Below, piece by piece: positions 25,952 to 34,278 of a stretch of DNA of 64,000 nucleotides (position 1 is its first letter; the number at the start of each line of letters is the position of its first letter). This stretch comes from Dyadobacter fanqingshengii. GTDB lineage: Bacteria > Bacteroidota > Bacteroidia > Cytophagales > Spirosomataceae. The notes below the pieces were generated by a model that saw nothing but the letters and a program-made list of their open reading frames with translations, was not told where the DNA came from and made no database searches. The stretch is from the NCBI RefSeq assembly GCF_023822005.2, contig NZ_CP098806.1:2914001-2978000 (forward strand), in the 5' to 3' direction. A program made the position numbers and the translations under genes.

Positions 25952-27355
25952 TTATCCGGAAACAAAACTCCAGCTGATCCCCAATTTTTTCATTTTTGAA
26001 GCCAGTGTCGCAGCGGGCAAGTTCAGAATCTCTGCCGCTCCCCCTTTGCCGGAAACCTTTCCATTGCTTTTGTTTAGCGCTGCCAGAATGGATTGTTTTT
26101 CATGCCCTGCGGGGGATTTGGTCTTCGAAACATCACCCATTTTTTGATTCTCAGCTGTTTCGTCTTCCGGAAGGTCGATGGATGAGATTGTACCGAATGG
26201 GGTGATAATGATATGTCGCTCAATGACATTTTCAAGCTCCCTGATATTTCCCGGCCAGGAATAGGCGAGCAGCTTTTCGAGCGCCTGAGGGCTCACCCTC
26301 TTGGGCTGGTTGTAAGATAGTTTAGCATGTTTTTTCAGAAAATAGTCGACCAGACTTGGAATATCTTCTTTCCGCTCGCGCAAGGGTGCAAGCGTGATCG
26401 TAAAGACATTGATCCTGTAATACAGATCGATCCGAAACTTTCCTGCTGCTACTTCTTTGTACAGATTACGGTTTGTCGCCGTAATGAACCGAATATCAAG
26501 CTTGATCGTGGTTCTGCCACCAATCCGTTCCAATTCTTTTTCCTGGATTACCCGGAGCAGTTTGGTTTGTGTTTCCAAAGGCATTTCACCGATTTCATCC
26601 AGAAAAATCGTCCCGCCCTGCGCCTGCTCAAATTTTCCTATCCGCCTGTCGGAAGCACCGGAAAATGCGCCCTTTTCATGCCCGAATAGCTCGGATTCAA
26701 TCAGGCTGGGCGGGATTGCCCCGCAGTTGACTTTGATGAGCGGCTTGTTTTTTCTTTTTGAAAGTTGGTGAATCGCCTTCGCGATGCCCTCTTTGCCAAC
26801 CCCAGTCTCCCCCAGGATCAGCACGGAGGTATCCAATGGCGCTACCTGACTGACCAGGTCCAGAACCTGCAGCAATCTAGGACTGCGGCCGATGATCTGC
26901 TTAAATTCTGCAAGGGCTTCCGTTTGTCCCGGCAAAGTGTTACTGTTTTTCCGCCATTGATCCTGGTGAAGGGCATGCTCATTCGCATATTGATGCCGGT
27001 AAATGGCAATATCCAGTGCCACCAGGATATCCAGTTTCCTGAATGGCTTGATCAAGAAGCCGTCAGGCCGAGTTGCTTTGGCAGCGTCGAATGTCGATGG
27101 GTCTGAATTGGCGGAAATAAAAATGAACGGGATGTTTTCCGAAGTGAGGCTCGGTGCGAGGTCAATACCCGTCTTAGGTCCTTTCAGGAATATATCCAGC
27201 AAAACAATATCAGGCTTGTTTGTTTGCAGAAACTCAAGGGCTGCTGCCACGGATTTTGCAATGCCACAAACAGAATGACCGGCGCTTTTCAAAATCAGCT
27301 GAAGGTCATTTGCTTCAATGAATTGGTCCTCTACTATCAATACTTTCAGGCCCAT
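25952..27355 (-). CDS. NtrC-type sigma-54-dependent response regulator
   Basis: 467 residues from the ATG at 27355 (MGLKVLIVEDQFIEAN); the frame extends 15 residues further but without merit. Receiver domain with acidic pocket and phospho-acceptor Asp in PDIVLLDIFLKGP and Lys in FLIKPFRK; AAA+ domain with Walker A ILGETGVGKE, the sigma-54 contact loop GAFSGA (Thr to Ser in the usual GAFTGA), Walker B GTIFLDEIGEMP, R-finger region LYYRINVF; C-terminal Fis-type helix (NKSNGKVSGKGGAAEILNLPAATLASKMKKLGI). It ends 8 bp from the convergent kinase gene. It activates RpoN-dependent promoters when phosphorylated. Confidence 0.92.
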   Translation of the reverse strand: MGLKVLIVEDQFIEANDLQLILKSAGHSVCGIAKSVAAALEFLQTNKPDIVLLDIFLKGPKTGIDLAPSLTSENIPFIFISANSDPSTFDAAKATRPDGFLIKPFRKLDILVALDIAIYRHQYANEHALHQDQWRKNSNTLPGQTEALAEFKQIIGRSPRLLQVLDLVSQVAPLDTSVLILGETGVGKEGIAKAIHQLSKRKNKPLIKVNCGAIPPSLIESELFGHEKGAFSGASDRRIGKFEQAQGGTIFLDEIGEMPLETQTKLLRVIQEKELERIGGRTTIKLDIRFITATNRNLYKEVAAGKFRIDLYYRINVFTITLAPLRERKEDIPSLVDYFLKKHAKLSYNQPKRVSPQALEKLLAYSWPGNIRELENVIERHIIITPFGTISSIDLPEDETAENQKMGDVSKTKSPAGHEKQSILAALNKSNGKVSGKGGAAEILNLPAATLASKMKKLGISWSFVSG

Positions 27356-27463
27356 GTTATTTATTCTCGTGAACATTCCAGGTACGATAAAAATACGCAA
27401 TTATCGAGTTTTCTTTTTATCTGACAGGAGATATATTTACCTTATGTGTAACAAAACCAAAAA

Positions 27464-28825
27464 GTGAAACATCCTGACAAAGACAGCGGCACAATGCTCG
27501 TCAGCTTTTGTAATGATATTGCAAAAATCACCACTCGGGCTGAGTTAACAACGGTTGTCGGTGACGGGCTAAGAAAGCTCGGCATCGATAAGTACTTGCT
27601 TTCCGAGGTTAGTGATGACCATGCTGCAGGGGCGACAGACGAATTACCGGGCATTCCACTTCGGTTTGGAACCAGGAATATCGGTGTTTTGTACACGGAA
27701 CGTAATAGCGTTGATGCAGAACTCCTGCAAGCCATCACATCACAGATTAGCACTGCACTTGCCTGTATCATTGCAAACGAAGAGACTGAAAAGCAGTCCG
27801 CGCAAATCGAAAACTTGAAAAAGGAACTGCTTGAAAGCCGTTCCTGGCCGGATAAAACGTCAGAAGCCGCTAGCAATGATTCACAGATCATCGGTACAAG
27901 TGAGTCCATGCAAAAGGTGCTTAGGCTGGTGTCCCAGGTGTCAAAAACACAAAGCACAGTTCTGCTGCTCGGAGAGACCGGTACAGGTAAGGAAGTGATA
28001 GCGAAAGCCATCCACCAAAATTCATGGAGGAAGGATGAGGTAATGGTAACCGTAAACTGTGCCGCGCTCCCAGCGAGTTTAATTGAAAGTGAGTTGTTTG
28101 GCCATGAAAAAGGGAGTTTTACCGGCGCAGCAGAACGCCGGATCGGCAAATGGGAGCTTGCCCATAACGGGACTTTGTTCCTCGACGAAATCGGGGATAT
28201 GCCCCTGGATTTGCAGGTGAAATTACTCCGGGCCCTGCAGGAAAAAGAGATTGAAAGGGTTGGCGGCAGAACCCCGATCAAAACGGATGTGCGTGTGATC
28301 GCAGCGACCAATAAAGATCTCCAGAATGAAGTCAACCATGGTAATTTTCGAAGTGACCTCTTTTTCAGGCTGAATATTTTTCCTATTACGATACCGCCCT
28401 TGCGGGAAAGAGGACAGGACATCGCTGCCCTGGCGCTCCATTTTGCAGAAAAATATGCAAAAAGAAGCGGCCGGAAAATCTCCGGCATTTCCAGTCGCGT
28501 CCTTAAGAAGCTTTCATCGTATCGTTGGCCTGGCAATGTGCGGGAGCTCGAAAATCTGATGGAAAGAAGCGTATTATTATCATCAAAGCCCATCATTAAC
28601 CAGCTGCATCTGCCTGTGGGTGAGGAAAATATAGCGTCTGTTCTGGAAAACACCAGGGTCAAAACAATGGACGAAGTAGACAGGGAGCATATCATGCGCG
28701 TTCTCAAATCATGTAAAGGGAAAGTGGCCGGTTCGGGCGGAGCAGCAGAAGCATTAAAGATGCCTCCCACCACATTACACTCGATGATCAAAAGGCTTGG
28801 AATAAGAAAACAGTATCCCAAATAA
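27464..28825 (+). CDS. Sigma-54-dependent activator, Fis family
   Basis: 453 residues from a GTG start (MKHPDKDSGTML). The N-terminal ~125 residues look like a short GAF-type sensor (VVGDGLRKLGIDKYLL..., NIGVLYTERNSVDAELLQAITSQI). AAA+ domain: Walker A LLGETGTGKE, sigma-54 loop GSFTGA (Ala to Ser), Walker B GTLFLDEIGDMP, LFFRLNIFPITIPPLRER; C-terminal DNA-binding helix VAGSGGAAEALKMPPTTLHSMIKRLGI. Divergent from the response regulator (108-bp gap), so one promoter region may serve both. It has no receiver domain, so activity is set by ligand or phosphorylation-independent means. Confidence 0.9.
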   Translation: MKHPDKDSGTMLVSFCNDIAKITTRAELTTVVGDGLRKLGIDKYLLSEVSDDHAAGATDELPGIPLRFGTRNIGVLYTERNSVDAELLQAITSQISTALACIIANEETEKQSAQIENLKKELLESRSWPDKTSEAASNDSQIIGTSESMQKVLRLVSQVSKTQSTVLLLGETGTGKEVIAKAIHQNSWRKDEVMVTVNCAALPASLIESELFGHEKGSFTGAAERRIGKWELAHNGTLFLDEIGDMPLDLQVKLLRALQEKEIERVGGRTPIKTDVRVIAATNKDLQNEVNHGNFRSDLFFRLNIFPITIPPLRERGQDIAALALHFAEKYAKRSGRKISGISSRVLKKLSSYRWPGNVRELENLMERSVLLSSKPIINQLHLPVGEENIASVLENTRVKTMDEVDREHIMRVLKSCKGKVAGSGGAAEALKMPPTTLHSMIKRLGIRKQYPK

Positions 28826-28867
28826 AGCTTGCCTCATACTAATGGTGACAAATAAAAGCTAACTGCT

Positions 28868-29278
28868 CTAATCGCCACTTAGCGACAGGTAAGTGATCAG
28901 ATAGTACAATGACCAGCCCGTAAAACAAATAAGCAGTATCCAGAACAAGGCGGGAATGCTTTGAGGTGACTCACTGCCCGTGATTAGAAACTTCTTTTGG
29001 TCGCCTTTTCCGTAGGCATTGATCATCATCGGTACAATACCGTCAACAACCGCATTTTCTTGCATTCCTTCTATGGCAATGGCCGGTCCGTTTCTTACCT
29101 CAAATGGAATCATCCTGATCCCTTCCTTACCAGTCGGATCTTTGCTGACGATTTTCAGAACATGCTTACCGTCAGCGATTTTTCGTGTGTCCAATTCAAA
29201 ATTCACGGGAGAAGCGAACGCTCCGATTGGCTTTTCATCATCATCTATAAAAATAATCACTGTGCTTTGATCTTCCAT
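28868..29278 (-). CDS. cbb3-oxidase-associated membrane protein
   Basis: 136 residues: a soluble N-terminal Ig-like part (VIIFIDDDEKPIGAFASPVNFELDT, ADGKHVLKIVSKDPTGKEGIRMIPFEVRNGPAIAIEG) and a C-terminal transmembrane helix (PALFWILLICFTGWSLYYLITYL). Proteins of this kind stand next to ccoN/ccoO in Cytophagales (recalled) and are sometimes labelled cytochrome c, but there is no CxxCH here. Last gene of the cbb3 operon; may take the structural place of the CcoP/CcoQ membrane anchor (inference). Confidence 0.65.
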   Translation of the reverse strand: MEDQSTVIIFIDDDEKPIGAFASPVNFELDTRKIADGKHVLKIVSKDPTGKEGIRMIPFEVRNGPAIAIEGMQENAVVDGIVPMMINAYGKGDQKKFLITGSESPQSIPALFWILLICFTGWSLYYLITYLSLSGD

Positions 29279-29279
29279 T

Positions 29280-29540
29280 TCAAGGGTTGGTCAAAATGAA
29301 TTTTTTGATGTGGTCATTCCCGGCTTCACCCGGGTTGATCAGCCATTTCACAGAAAAGAAAAGTGTGAAAATAACGATGGCGATCGCGGTTATGATGATC
29401 ACATAATCCCAATTGCTTTCCGGACCAGTTCCGTGTGTGATCCCTTTTAAAACCTTGGGTTGCCGCTGGTCGCAGACCGGACAGGCCAGGGAAACCAGCC
29501 TGATCAAAATCAGCAAAAGGGTGAGGACGGGTTTTTTCAT
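29280..29540 (-). CDS. Small membrane protein with CxxC, cbb3 operon
   Basis: 86 residues from ATG 29540 (MKKPVLTLLLILIRLVSLACPVCDQRQ). N-terminal signal/anchor, a C-P-V-C pair just after it, and a second transmembrane helix (YVIIITAIAIVIFTLFFSVKWLI). The CPVC pair at the periplasmic face suggests a metal- or redox-related assembly role (inference). One base separates its end from the start region of the next gene; it lies 18 bp downstream of ccoO. Confidence 0.6.
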   Translation of the reverse strand: MKKPVLTLLLILIRLVSLACPVCDQRQPKVLKGITHGTGPESNWDYVIIITAIAIVIFTLFFSVKWLINPGEAGNDHIKKFILTNP

Positions 29541-29558
29541 TGTGAAACCATTCATTGT

Positions 29559-30560
29559 TTATTGAACCGGCAGTTGTCTGATCGCATCCATGAGCTTGCC
29601 GATTTCCTGCACAGTAACTTTCCTGGCATTGTTGCCCCAGGAAGTTCGTTCGTGGTTCATGATGGCCGCGATTTCGTCGGGCGTTAGTCTTGCATTTTTT
29701 CCAATCGCAGGCATCACACCGAACTCTTCCCGGGCATCGTACCCGTTGACGACAATGTTCAACATGATTTCGGGATTGTCGTTCAGAACAATCGGACTGC
29801 CTGTCAATGCAGGAAAAGCACCTTTAAGTCCTTCTCCGGTCGGCTGGTGACAAGCCTGGCAATGCGTTGCATATAGAGCAGGACCGTCCATGCTTACGCT
29901 GGCATTCGGCTCTTCTGCACTTGGTTTTGTTTCTTTCTTGTATAAAAATGCAGTTGTGGCGCCACCCGGCAATTCGATTTGTTTCAGCGATTGCAGATAA
30001 GCCACGAGCTTTAACGCATCTTTTCTTGCAACTAAGGTTCCTGGCTCTTTCAAGTATATCTCCGGCACGATCACAATCACGTCTTCCCGGGAAGGTTCTT
30101 TTTTTACTTCAAAAAGCCAGGGATAAGCTGGCATGATGGATTCCTTCACTACGATGCGCGGATTAAATAAATGGACAAGGTTCCATTCCTTGCTCGGCTG
30201 ACGTGTCCCAATAGACGTAAGGTCCGGGCCGGTACGTTCCGTTCCCATCAACGTAGCCGTGTTGCGCCAAAAATCCGTCCTTCCAATGGCGGCATAATCA
30301 GCGGCCACACTTGGTCTTTGTCCCCACATTCTATCCATATCCACATTCCTGACCTGTTGGGTATGACAAGCCACGCAGCCATTGGCCACAAAAAGCGCTT
30401 TCCCTTCCACAGCATCATCGCTCAGTGGCTCAAAGCCGGGAAGTGGTGCATTTTTTTTCTCATTGTTGATGGCCGGTACGAGTGCAACAAAGACCGTTAA
30501 AACCAAAAACAACAAAAAGGCTGCACCAAATAATTTAGTATGGTTATAAAAAAAATCCAT
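29559..30560 (-). CDS. ccoO: cbb3 oxidase subunit II with fused extra cytochrome c domain
   Basis: 333 residues. N-terminal transmembrane helix (GAAFLLFLVLTVFVALVPAI), then the CcoO domain with haem-binding CVACHTQQVRNVDMDRMWGQRPSVAADY and the downstream GPDLTSIGTRQPSKEWNLVHLFNPR. After ~50 residues of linker a second c-type domain follows: CQACHQPTGEGLKGAFPALTGSP with a Met ligand region FGVMPAIG. A separate CcoP is absent from this operon, so the fused domain probably replaces it. Transfers electrons from cytochrome c pool to CcoN. Confidence 0.9.
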   Translation of the reverse strand: MDFFYNHTKLFGAAFLLFLVLTVFVALVPAINNEKKNAPLPGFEPLSDDAVEGKALFVANGCVACHTQQVRNVDMDRMWGQRPSVAADYAAIGRTDFWRNTATLMGTERTGPDLTSIGTRQPSKEWNLVHLFNPRIVVKESIMPAYPWLFEVKKEPSREDVIVIVPEIYLKEPGTLVARKDALKLVAYLQSLKQIELPGGATTAFLYKKETKPSAEEPNASVSMDGPALYATHCQACHQPTGEGLKGAFPALTGSPIVLNDNPEIMLNIVVNGYDAREEFGVMPAIGKNARLTPDEIAAIMNHERTSWGNNARKVTVQEIGKLMDAIRQLPVQ

Positions 30561-30592
30561 GTCGCGAAAGCCTAAAAGTATGGAGACGTCGG

Positions 30593-32710
30593 TCAGGCAT
30601 TATGCTCCTGGGGCAGGGGTTTAAATATCGTTTCGTGCATGTCGATTATGTCACTCTGGACAATCATACGATACATATTGTAAGCAAAAAACAAGTGAGA
30701 GAGCCACATCAGGCTGCCGCCGATGGCCCGCCATAGCCAAAACGGCGCCATGAAAACGACGCTGTCGATAAAAGGTCTTTCCTCCATCCACATCAGTCCG
30801 CGAAGTGTACTCCCGTACATCAGTGGTATCGTGTAAAACAAAAGCCCGATCAACGCGAGCCAGAAATGCGCCCCCACTGTTATTTGCGGAGGTTCGAGGC
30901 CCGTCAACCGCGGCACCACTGCATAAATACCGGCCCAAAGAAAAAAGCAAATGATACCATACATCGTTAGGTGCGAATGTGCGACGGTGAAATCGGTAAA
31001 ATGCCACATTAAGTTGGTCGACCGGAATGCTTCCGCCGTACCCTGCAATGAACCTGTAAAGTAAAATACAATGCCGGTCAGGAAAAATGGCAGCGTGTAG
31101 CTGTCCGGTACTTTGAACCAGGCGTTTTTAAAGGTCATCACAAAATTGGTCGTGCCGGCCACCACCGGAATAATCATACCTGCGCTGCCGACAATGGCGA
31201 CGGTTTGCAGCCACCACGCAATGGAACTGAAAACGAAATGGTGTGTGCCAATGGTCGTATAAAATAATATCTGCGTCCAGAATGCCAATATGCCCAAACT
31301 ATATGAATAAATGGGTTTATTGAGCTGCTGAGGCAGAAAATAGTATACAACGCCCAATGTAAAAAGCATAAACCACATACCCACGCCCTGATGCATATAG
31401 TAACCTTGAACGATGGTCTCACCTAGCCCATTTTGCCAAAATGGTAAGTAAGCGACAACTGTGATCGTGATTGCGAAAATGATGGAAGCCACGATGTACC
31501 AGTTTGAAATATAGATTTCTTTGGTAGTCCGGTTGGCAATGGTTTTGAGGAAATTGTATAGCGTGAGCACCAGGCCAATGGCAAAAGGCAGCATCACCGG
31601 CCAGATATATTCCCGATACTCCCCGCCGCCATTATTAATACCGGCCATCAAACACAATGTGCCGGCAAACACCGACAAATTGATCAGAACCAGCGCATAC
31701 CAACCCAGATTAGTATCAAAAAGCTGCGTATTGCTAACCCTTGGGACGACATAATGCCCCAGTCCCAGCATGGCCAAAGAGGCCCAGCCCCAGAATACTG
31801 CATTGGTATGTACAGGGCGAAGTCTTCCAAAACTCAACCAGCTGACCTGATCCACATCAGGCGCTACAAATTTGATCCCGACATATTCCCCTACCGTAGT
31901 ACCGAAAACAAGCCAGCACGCAGCACATCCGATGTACCATTGAATGAGCCGTGATAATTCAAGGTTTACTTTGGGACGTATTTGTGCACTTTTTTTACGG
32001 GCAACAAAAGGTAAGGCGGCATTCTGGGCTACATGGGTGATGAGACCTCTTTCATCTTCGGGGGAAAGCAAACCAGCCAGTTCCGAATTGGTCAGCCGGT
32101 AATCCAGTTGCGCTTTCCGCTTACGCAAACTGGTTTCCAGGTTTTCATTCTCCATGTTTTCAAGATAGGCTTTAAACTGTTGTGCTTCGGCAATAGCCTG
32201 GGCACTCCCATATCTTTTTAATGCGTTCAAAATCTTAAAAAATAACAGAAATATTCCGCCGACAACAGGGATACCAATCAGGACAATGGTGATTATAATC
32301 CCGGTATGACCGATTAACGGCCCCGAGGCAGCTGGTGTCTGCGCGGAAACGGTATTTAAACCAAAACATAATAAAAGCGGCACCAGTCGCAGCGTCTTCT
32401 CTTTGAGCAATTGCCCTTTCTTCCTTTTAATATTTTTTAAAACAACATCTATCTCGCTGCTATTCAGCTTTTTGATATATTGATCGAAATCGGAAGAACC
32501 CTTAGGTTTCTGCGTTTTTCTGAACTGAATAATCAGTTCTTTGGTCAGGAACGCCAGCAGCAACACACATACAGCAATAGCCAGTACGATCAGAGAGACA
32601 ATGTCAAGAATGGATGTATCGTCGATAAAAACCTGAGCCTGAACTCCGCTATTTAGCAAGATACCGGGTACGAGCAGCAAGCCTGGTCTGTGGATTTGAG
32701 ATAATTTCAT
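30593..32710 (-). CDS. ccoN: cbb3 oxidase catalytic subunit I with ~250-residue N-terminal extension
   Basis: 705 residues from ATG 32710. The C-terminal ~450 residues are CcoN: haem and copper ligands in VHTNAVFWGW, YMHQGVGMWF, THHFVFSS and TVAHSHLTMYGI. The N-terminal extension contains two similar modules, each a signal-peptide-like segment ending in AQ (LLLVPGILLNSGVQAQ; LVPLLLCFGLNTVSAQ) followed by a transmembrane helix and a charged helix (DQYIKKLNSSEIDVVLKNIKR; RKRKAQLDYRLTNSEL). Such an extension is not part of standard CcoN. It is the first gene of the oxidase operon; low-oxygen respiration. Confidence 0.9.
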   Translation of the reverse strand: MKLSQIHRPGLLLVPGILLNSGVQAQVFIDDTSILDIVSLIVLAIAVCVLLLAFLTKELIIQFRKTQKPKGSSDFDQYIKKLNSSEIDVVLKNIKRKKGQLLKEKTLRLVPLLLCFGLNTVSAQTPAASGPLIGHTGIIITIVLIGIPVVGGIFLLFFKILNALKRYGSAQAIAEAQQFKAYLENMENENLETSLRKRKAQLDYRLTNSELAGLLSPEDERGLITHVAQNAALPFVARKKSAQIRPKVNLELSRLIQWYIGCAACWLVFGTTVGEYVGIKFVAPDVDQVSWLSFGRLRPVHTNAVFWGWASLAMLGLGHYVVPRVSNTQLFDTNLGWYALVLINLSVFAGTLCLMAGINNGGGEYREYIWPVMLPFAIGLVLTLYNFLKTIANRTTKEIYISNWYIVASIIFAITITVVAYLPFWQNGLGETIVQGYYMHQGVGMWFMLFTLGVVYYFLPQQLNKPIYSYSLGILAFWTQILFYTTIGTHHFVFSSIAWWLQTVAIVGSAGMIIPVVAGTTNFVMTFKNAWFKVPDSYTLPFFLTGIVFYFTGSLQGTAEAFRSTNLMWHFTDFTVAHSHLTMYGIICFFLWAGIYAVVPRLTGLEPPQITVGAHFWLALIGLLFYTIPLMYGSTLRGLMWMEERPFIDSVVFMAPFWLWRAIGGSLMWLSHLFFAYNMYRMIVQSDIIDMHETIFKPLPQEHNA

Positions 32711-32863
32711 GTATATAAAATTGGAAAATGGATGTCTGAAAAATATACTCGAACGCTTCTGCTTCACAATCTGATGATGCCTCAAATCTATGGCTCTCCG
32801 AAAAAGCCTTCAATAGTTATTCTGCGGATAACATTGTACATTTTGATCATTCAACATCTACAT

Positions 32864-34270
32864 TTATTTCCAGCCACCGCCGAGCGCAGTATACAAATCT
32901 GTAACGGCGTGAAATTGGTCCCTTTTGATGCTTGTCAATGAAAGCTCACTTTGAAGCACATTGCCCTGGGCGGTAATGACTTCGAGATAAGTGGCCATAC
33001 CGTTTTGAAAAAGCATCCGGGCATTTTGAGTGGCCTGCCGAAGGTTTTGCGACCGAAGCTGCGCAATGTTTTCCTGCTCCTTTAACTTATCAATCCTGAC
33101 CAATGCGTCGGATGTTTCTCCAATGGCATCCAAAACAGACTTTCTGAATTCGGCGACAGCCCGCCGCTGCTCTACCTGCGCGACTTCATATTGTGTTCGT
33201 AGTCTTTTTTGCTGAAAAACCGGCTGAACCACACCGCCCGCAATTACACCGAACAATGACGCAGGAATATTGAACCAGTTACTTGCCAAAAAGGAGTTAA
33301 CGCCACCACTTGCCGTAATTCTCAGCGCCGGGTACATATTTGCTTTGGTGATGCCAATGTTGGCGCTGGCGGTAACCAGTTCGAGCTCGCGGCTTTTTAC
33401 ATCAGGCCGCCGACTGATCATTTGGGACGGAATCCCGGCTGATAGTTTTTCGGGAAGCGCCAGTTGATCAAATGCTTGGTACCGGTCGATACGCCCAGGC
33501 AATTCTCCTGCGAGTATTTTCAAAGCATTTTCCTGGATATGGATAGCCTGCTCAAACTGTGGGATCAGCTGTGTGGCGAGCTGCTGCTGTGCCTGCGCCT
33601 GCTGAACCGCCAGCGAACTTACCTGGCCTGCATTGAATTGCAAAGTGATCATTTCCAGTGTACTATCATTTAGCGTTACGTTTTTTCGGGCTATCGACAG
33701 TTGGGCATCCAGCATCAGCAGGTTATAAAATCCTTTGGTGACCGAAGATACAATGTACGTCTGCACCGCATTCCGGGCCTCTTTGCTCTGCAGATAACCC
33801 GCCAGCGCAGCCTTCTGCTGGTTTCTGATTTTGCCCCAGATATCCGCCTCCCACGACAAGTTCAATACCGCACCGTAATCTTCAATGTGGCTCGTCCCCA
33901 GAAATTTATCGAGGCTTAAACCATTCAAGCTGTTATCCGAGGGCCGGGCGCTGTTAGCACTGATCTGCAGGCTTGCCTGCGGGAGATAGTTATGCCGCAC
34001 CTGCGCGGAAATCAACTGGGCGGCTTCGATGTTTTTTAACGCAATCTGCATATCATAATTCTTCTCAATGGCGCTGCCAATGAGTTTTTGAAGGGTTGTA
34101 TCGATGAAAAATGCATCCCATGGAAGATCCGCAATGCTGGTCGTATCGTCGGGTTGGTCGTGAAAATGATCTGGCAGGACTGCGGTGGTTTTAGGGGTAT
34201 CCCTGGAAATTCTGCAGCTGCTTGCGACCAGCACGATCAGAAACAGGAGGGTTGTGATGCTTCTTTTCAT
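32864..34270 (-). CDS. Outer-membrane efflux lipoprotein (NodT/TolC family)
   Basis: 468 residues. Lipobox VASSC at the end of an N-terminal signal. Two OEP repeats with the usual helical hairpins (ALKNIEAAQLISAQVRHNYLPQASL, LNLSWEADIWGKIRNQQKAAL, ISRRPDVKSRELELVTASANIGITKANMYPALRI, VFQQKRLRTQYEVAQVEQRRA). The trimer forms the outer-membrane channel for the RND pump encoded upstream; the gene starts 8 bp after the pump gene's stop. Third gene of the adaptor-pump-channel operon. Confidence 0.93.
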   Translation of the reverse strand: MKRSITTLLFLIVLVASSCRISRDTPKTTAVLPDHFHDQPDDTTSIADLPWDAFFIDTTLQKLIGSAIEKNYDMQIALKNIEAAQLISAQVRHNYLPQASLQISANSARPSDNSLNGLSLDKFLGTSHIEDYGAVLNLSWEADIWGKIRNQQKAALAGYLQSKEARNAVQTYIVSSVTKGFYNLLMLDAQLSIARKNVTLNDSTLEMITLQFNAGQVSSLAVQQAQAQQQLATQLIPQFEQAIHIQENALKILAGELPGRIDRYQAFDQLALPEKLSAGIPSQMISRRPDVKSRELELVTASANIGITKANMYPALRITASGGVNSFLASNWFNIPASLFGVIAGGVVQPVFQQKRLRTQYEVAQVEQRRAVAEFRKSVLDAIGETSDALVRIDKLKEQENIAQLRSQNLRQATQNARMLFQNGMATYLEVITAQGNVLQSELSLTSIKRDQFHAVTDLYTALGGGWK

Positions 34271-34278
34271 TTGAATGG

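Noticed and set aside
27442..28821. A 459-codon open frame on the minus strand
   Set aside because: It is antisense to the sigma-54 activator gene over its whole length, has low-complexity Ser/Arg-rich composition and no domain; a mirror of the real gene's codon bias.
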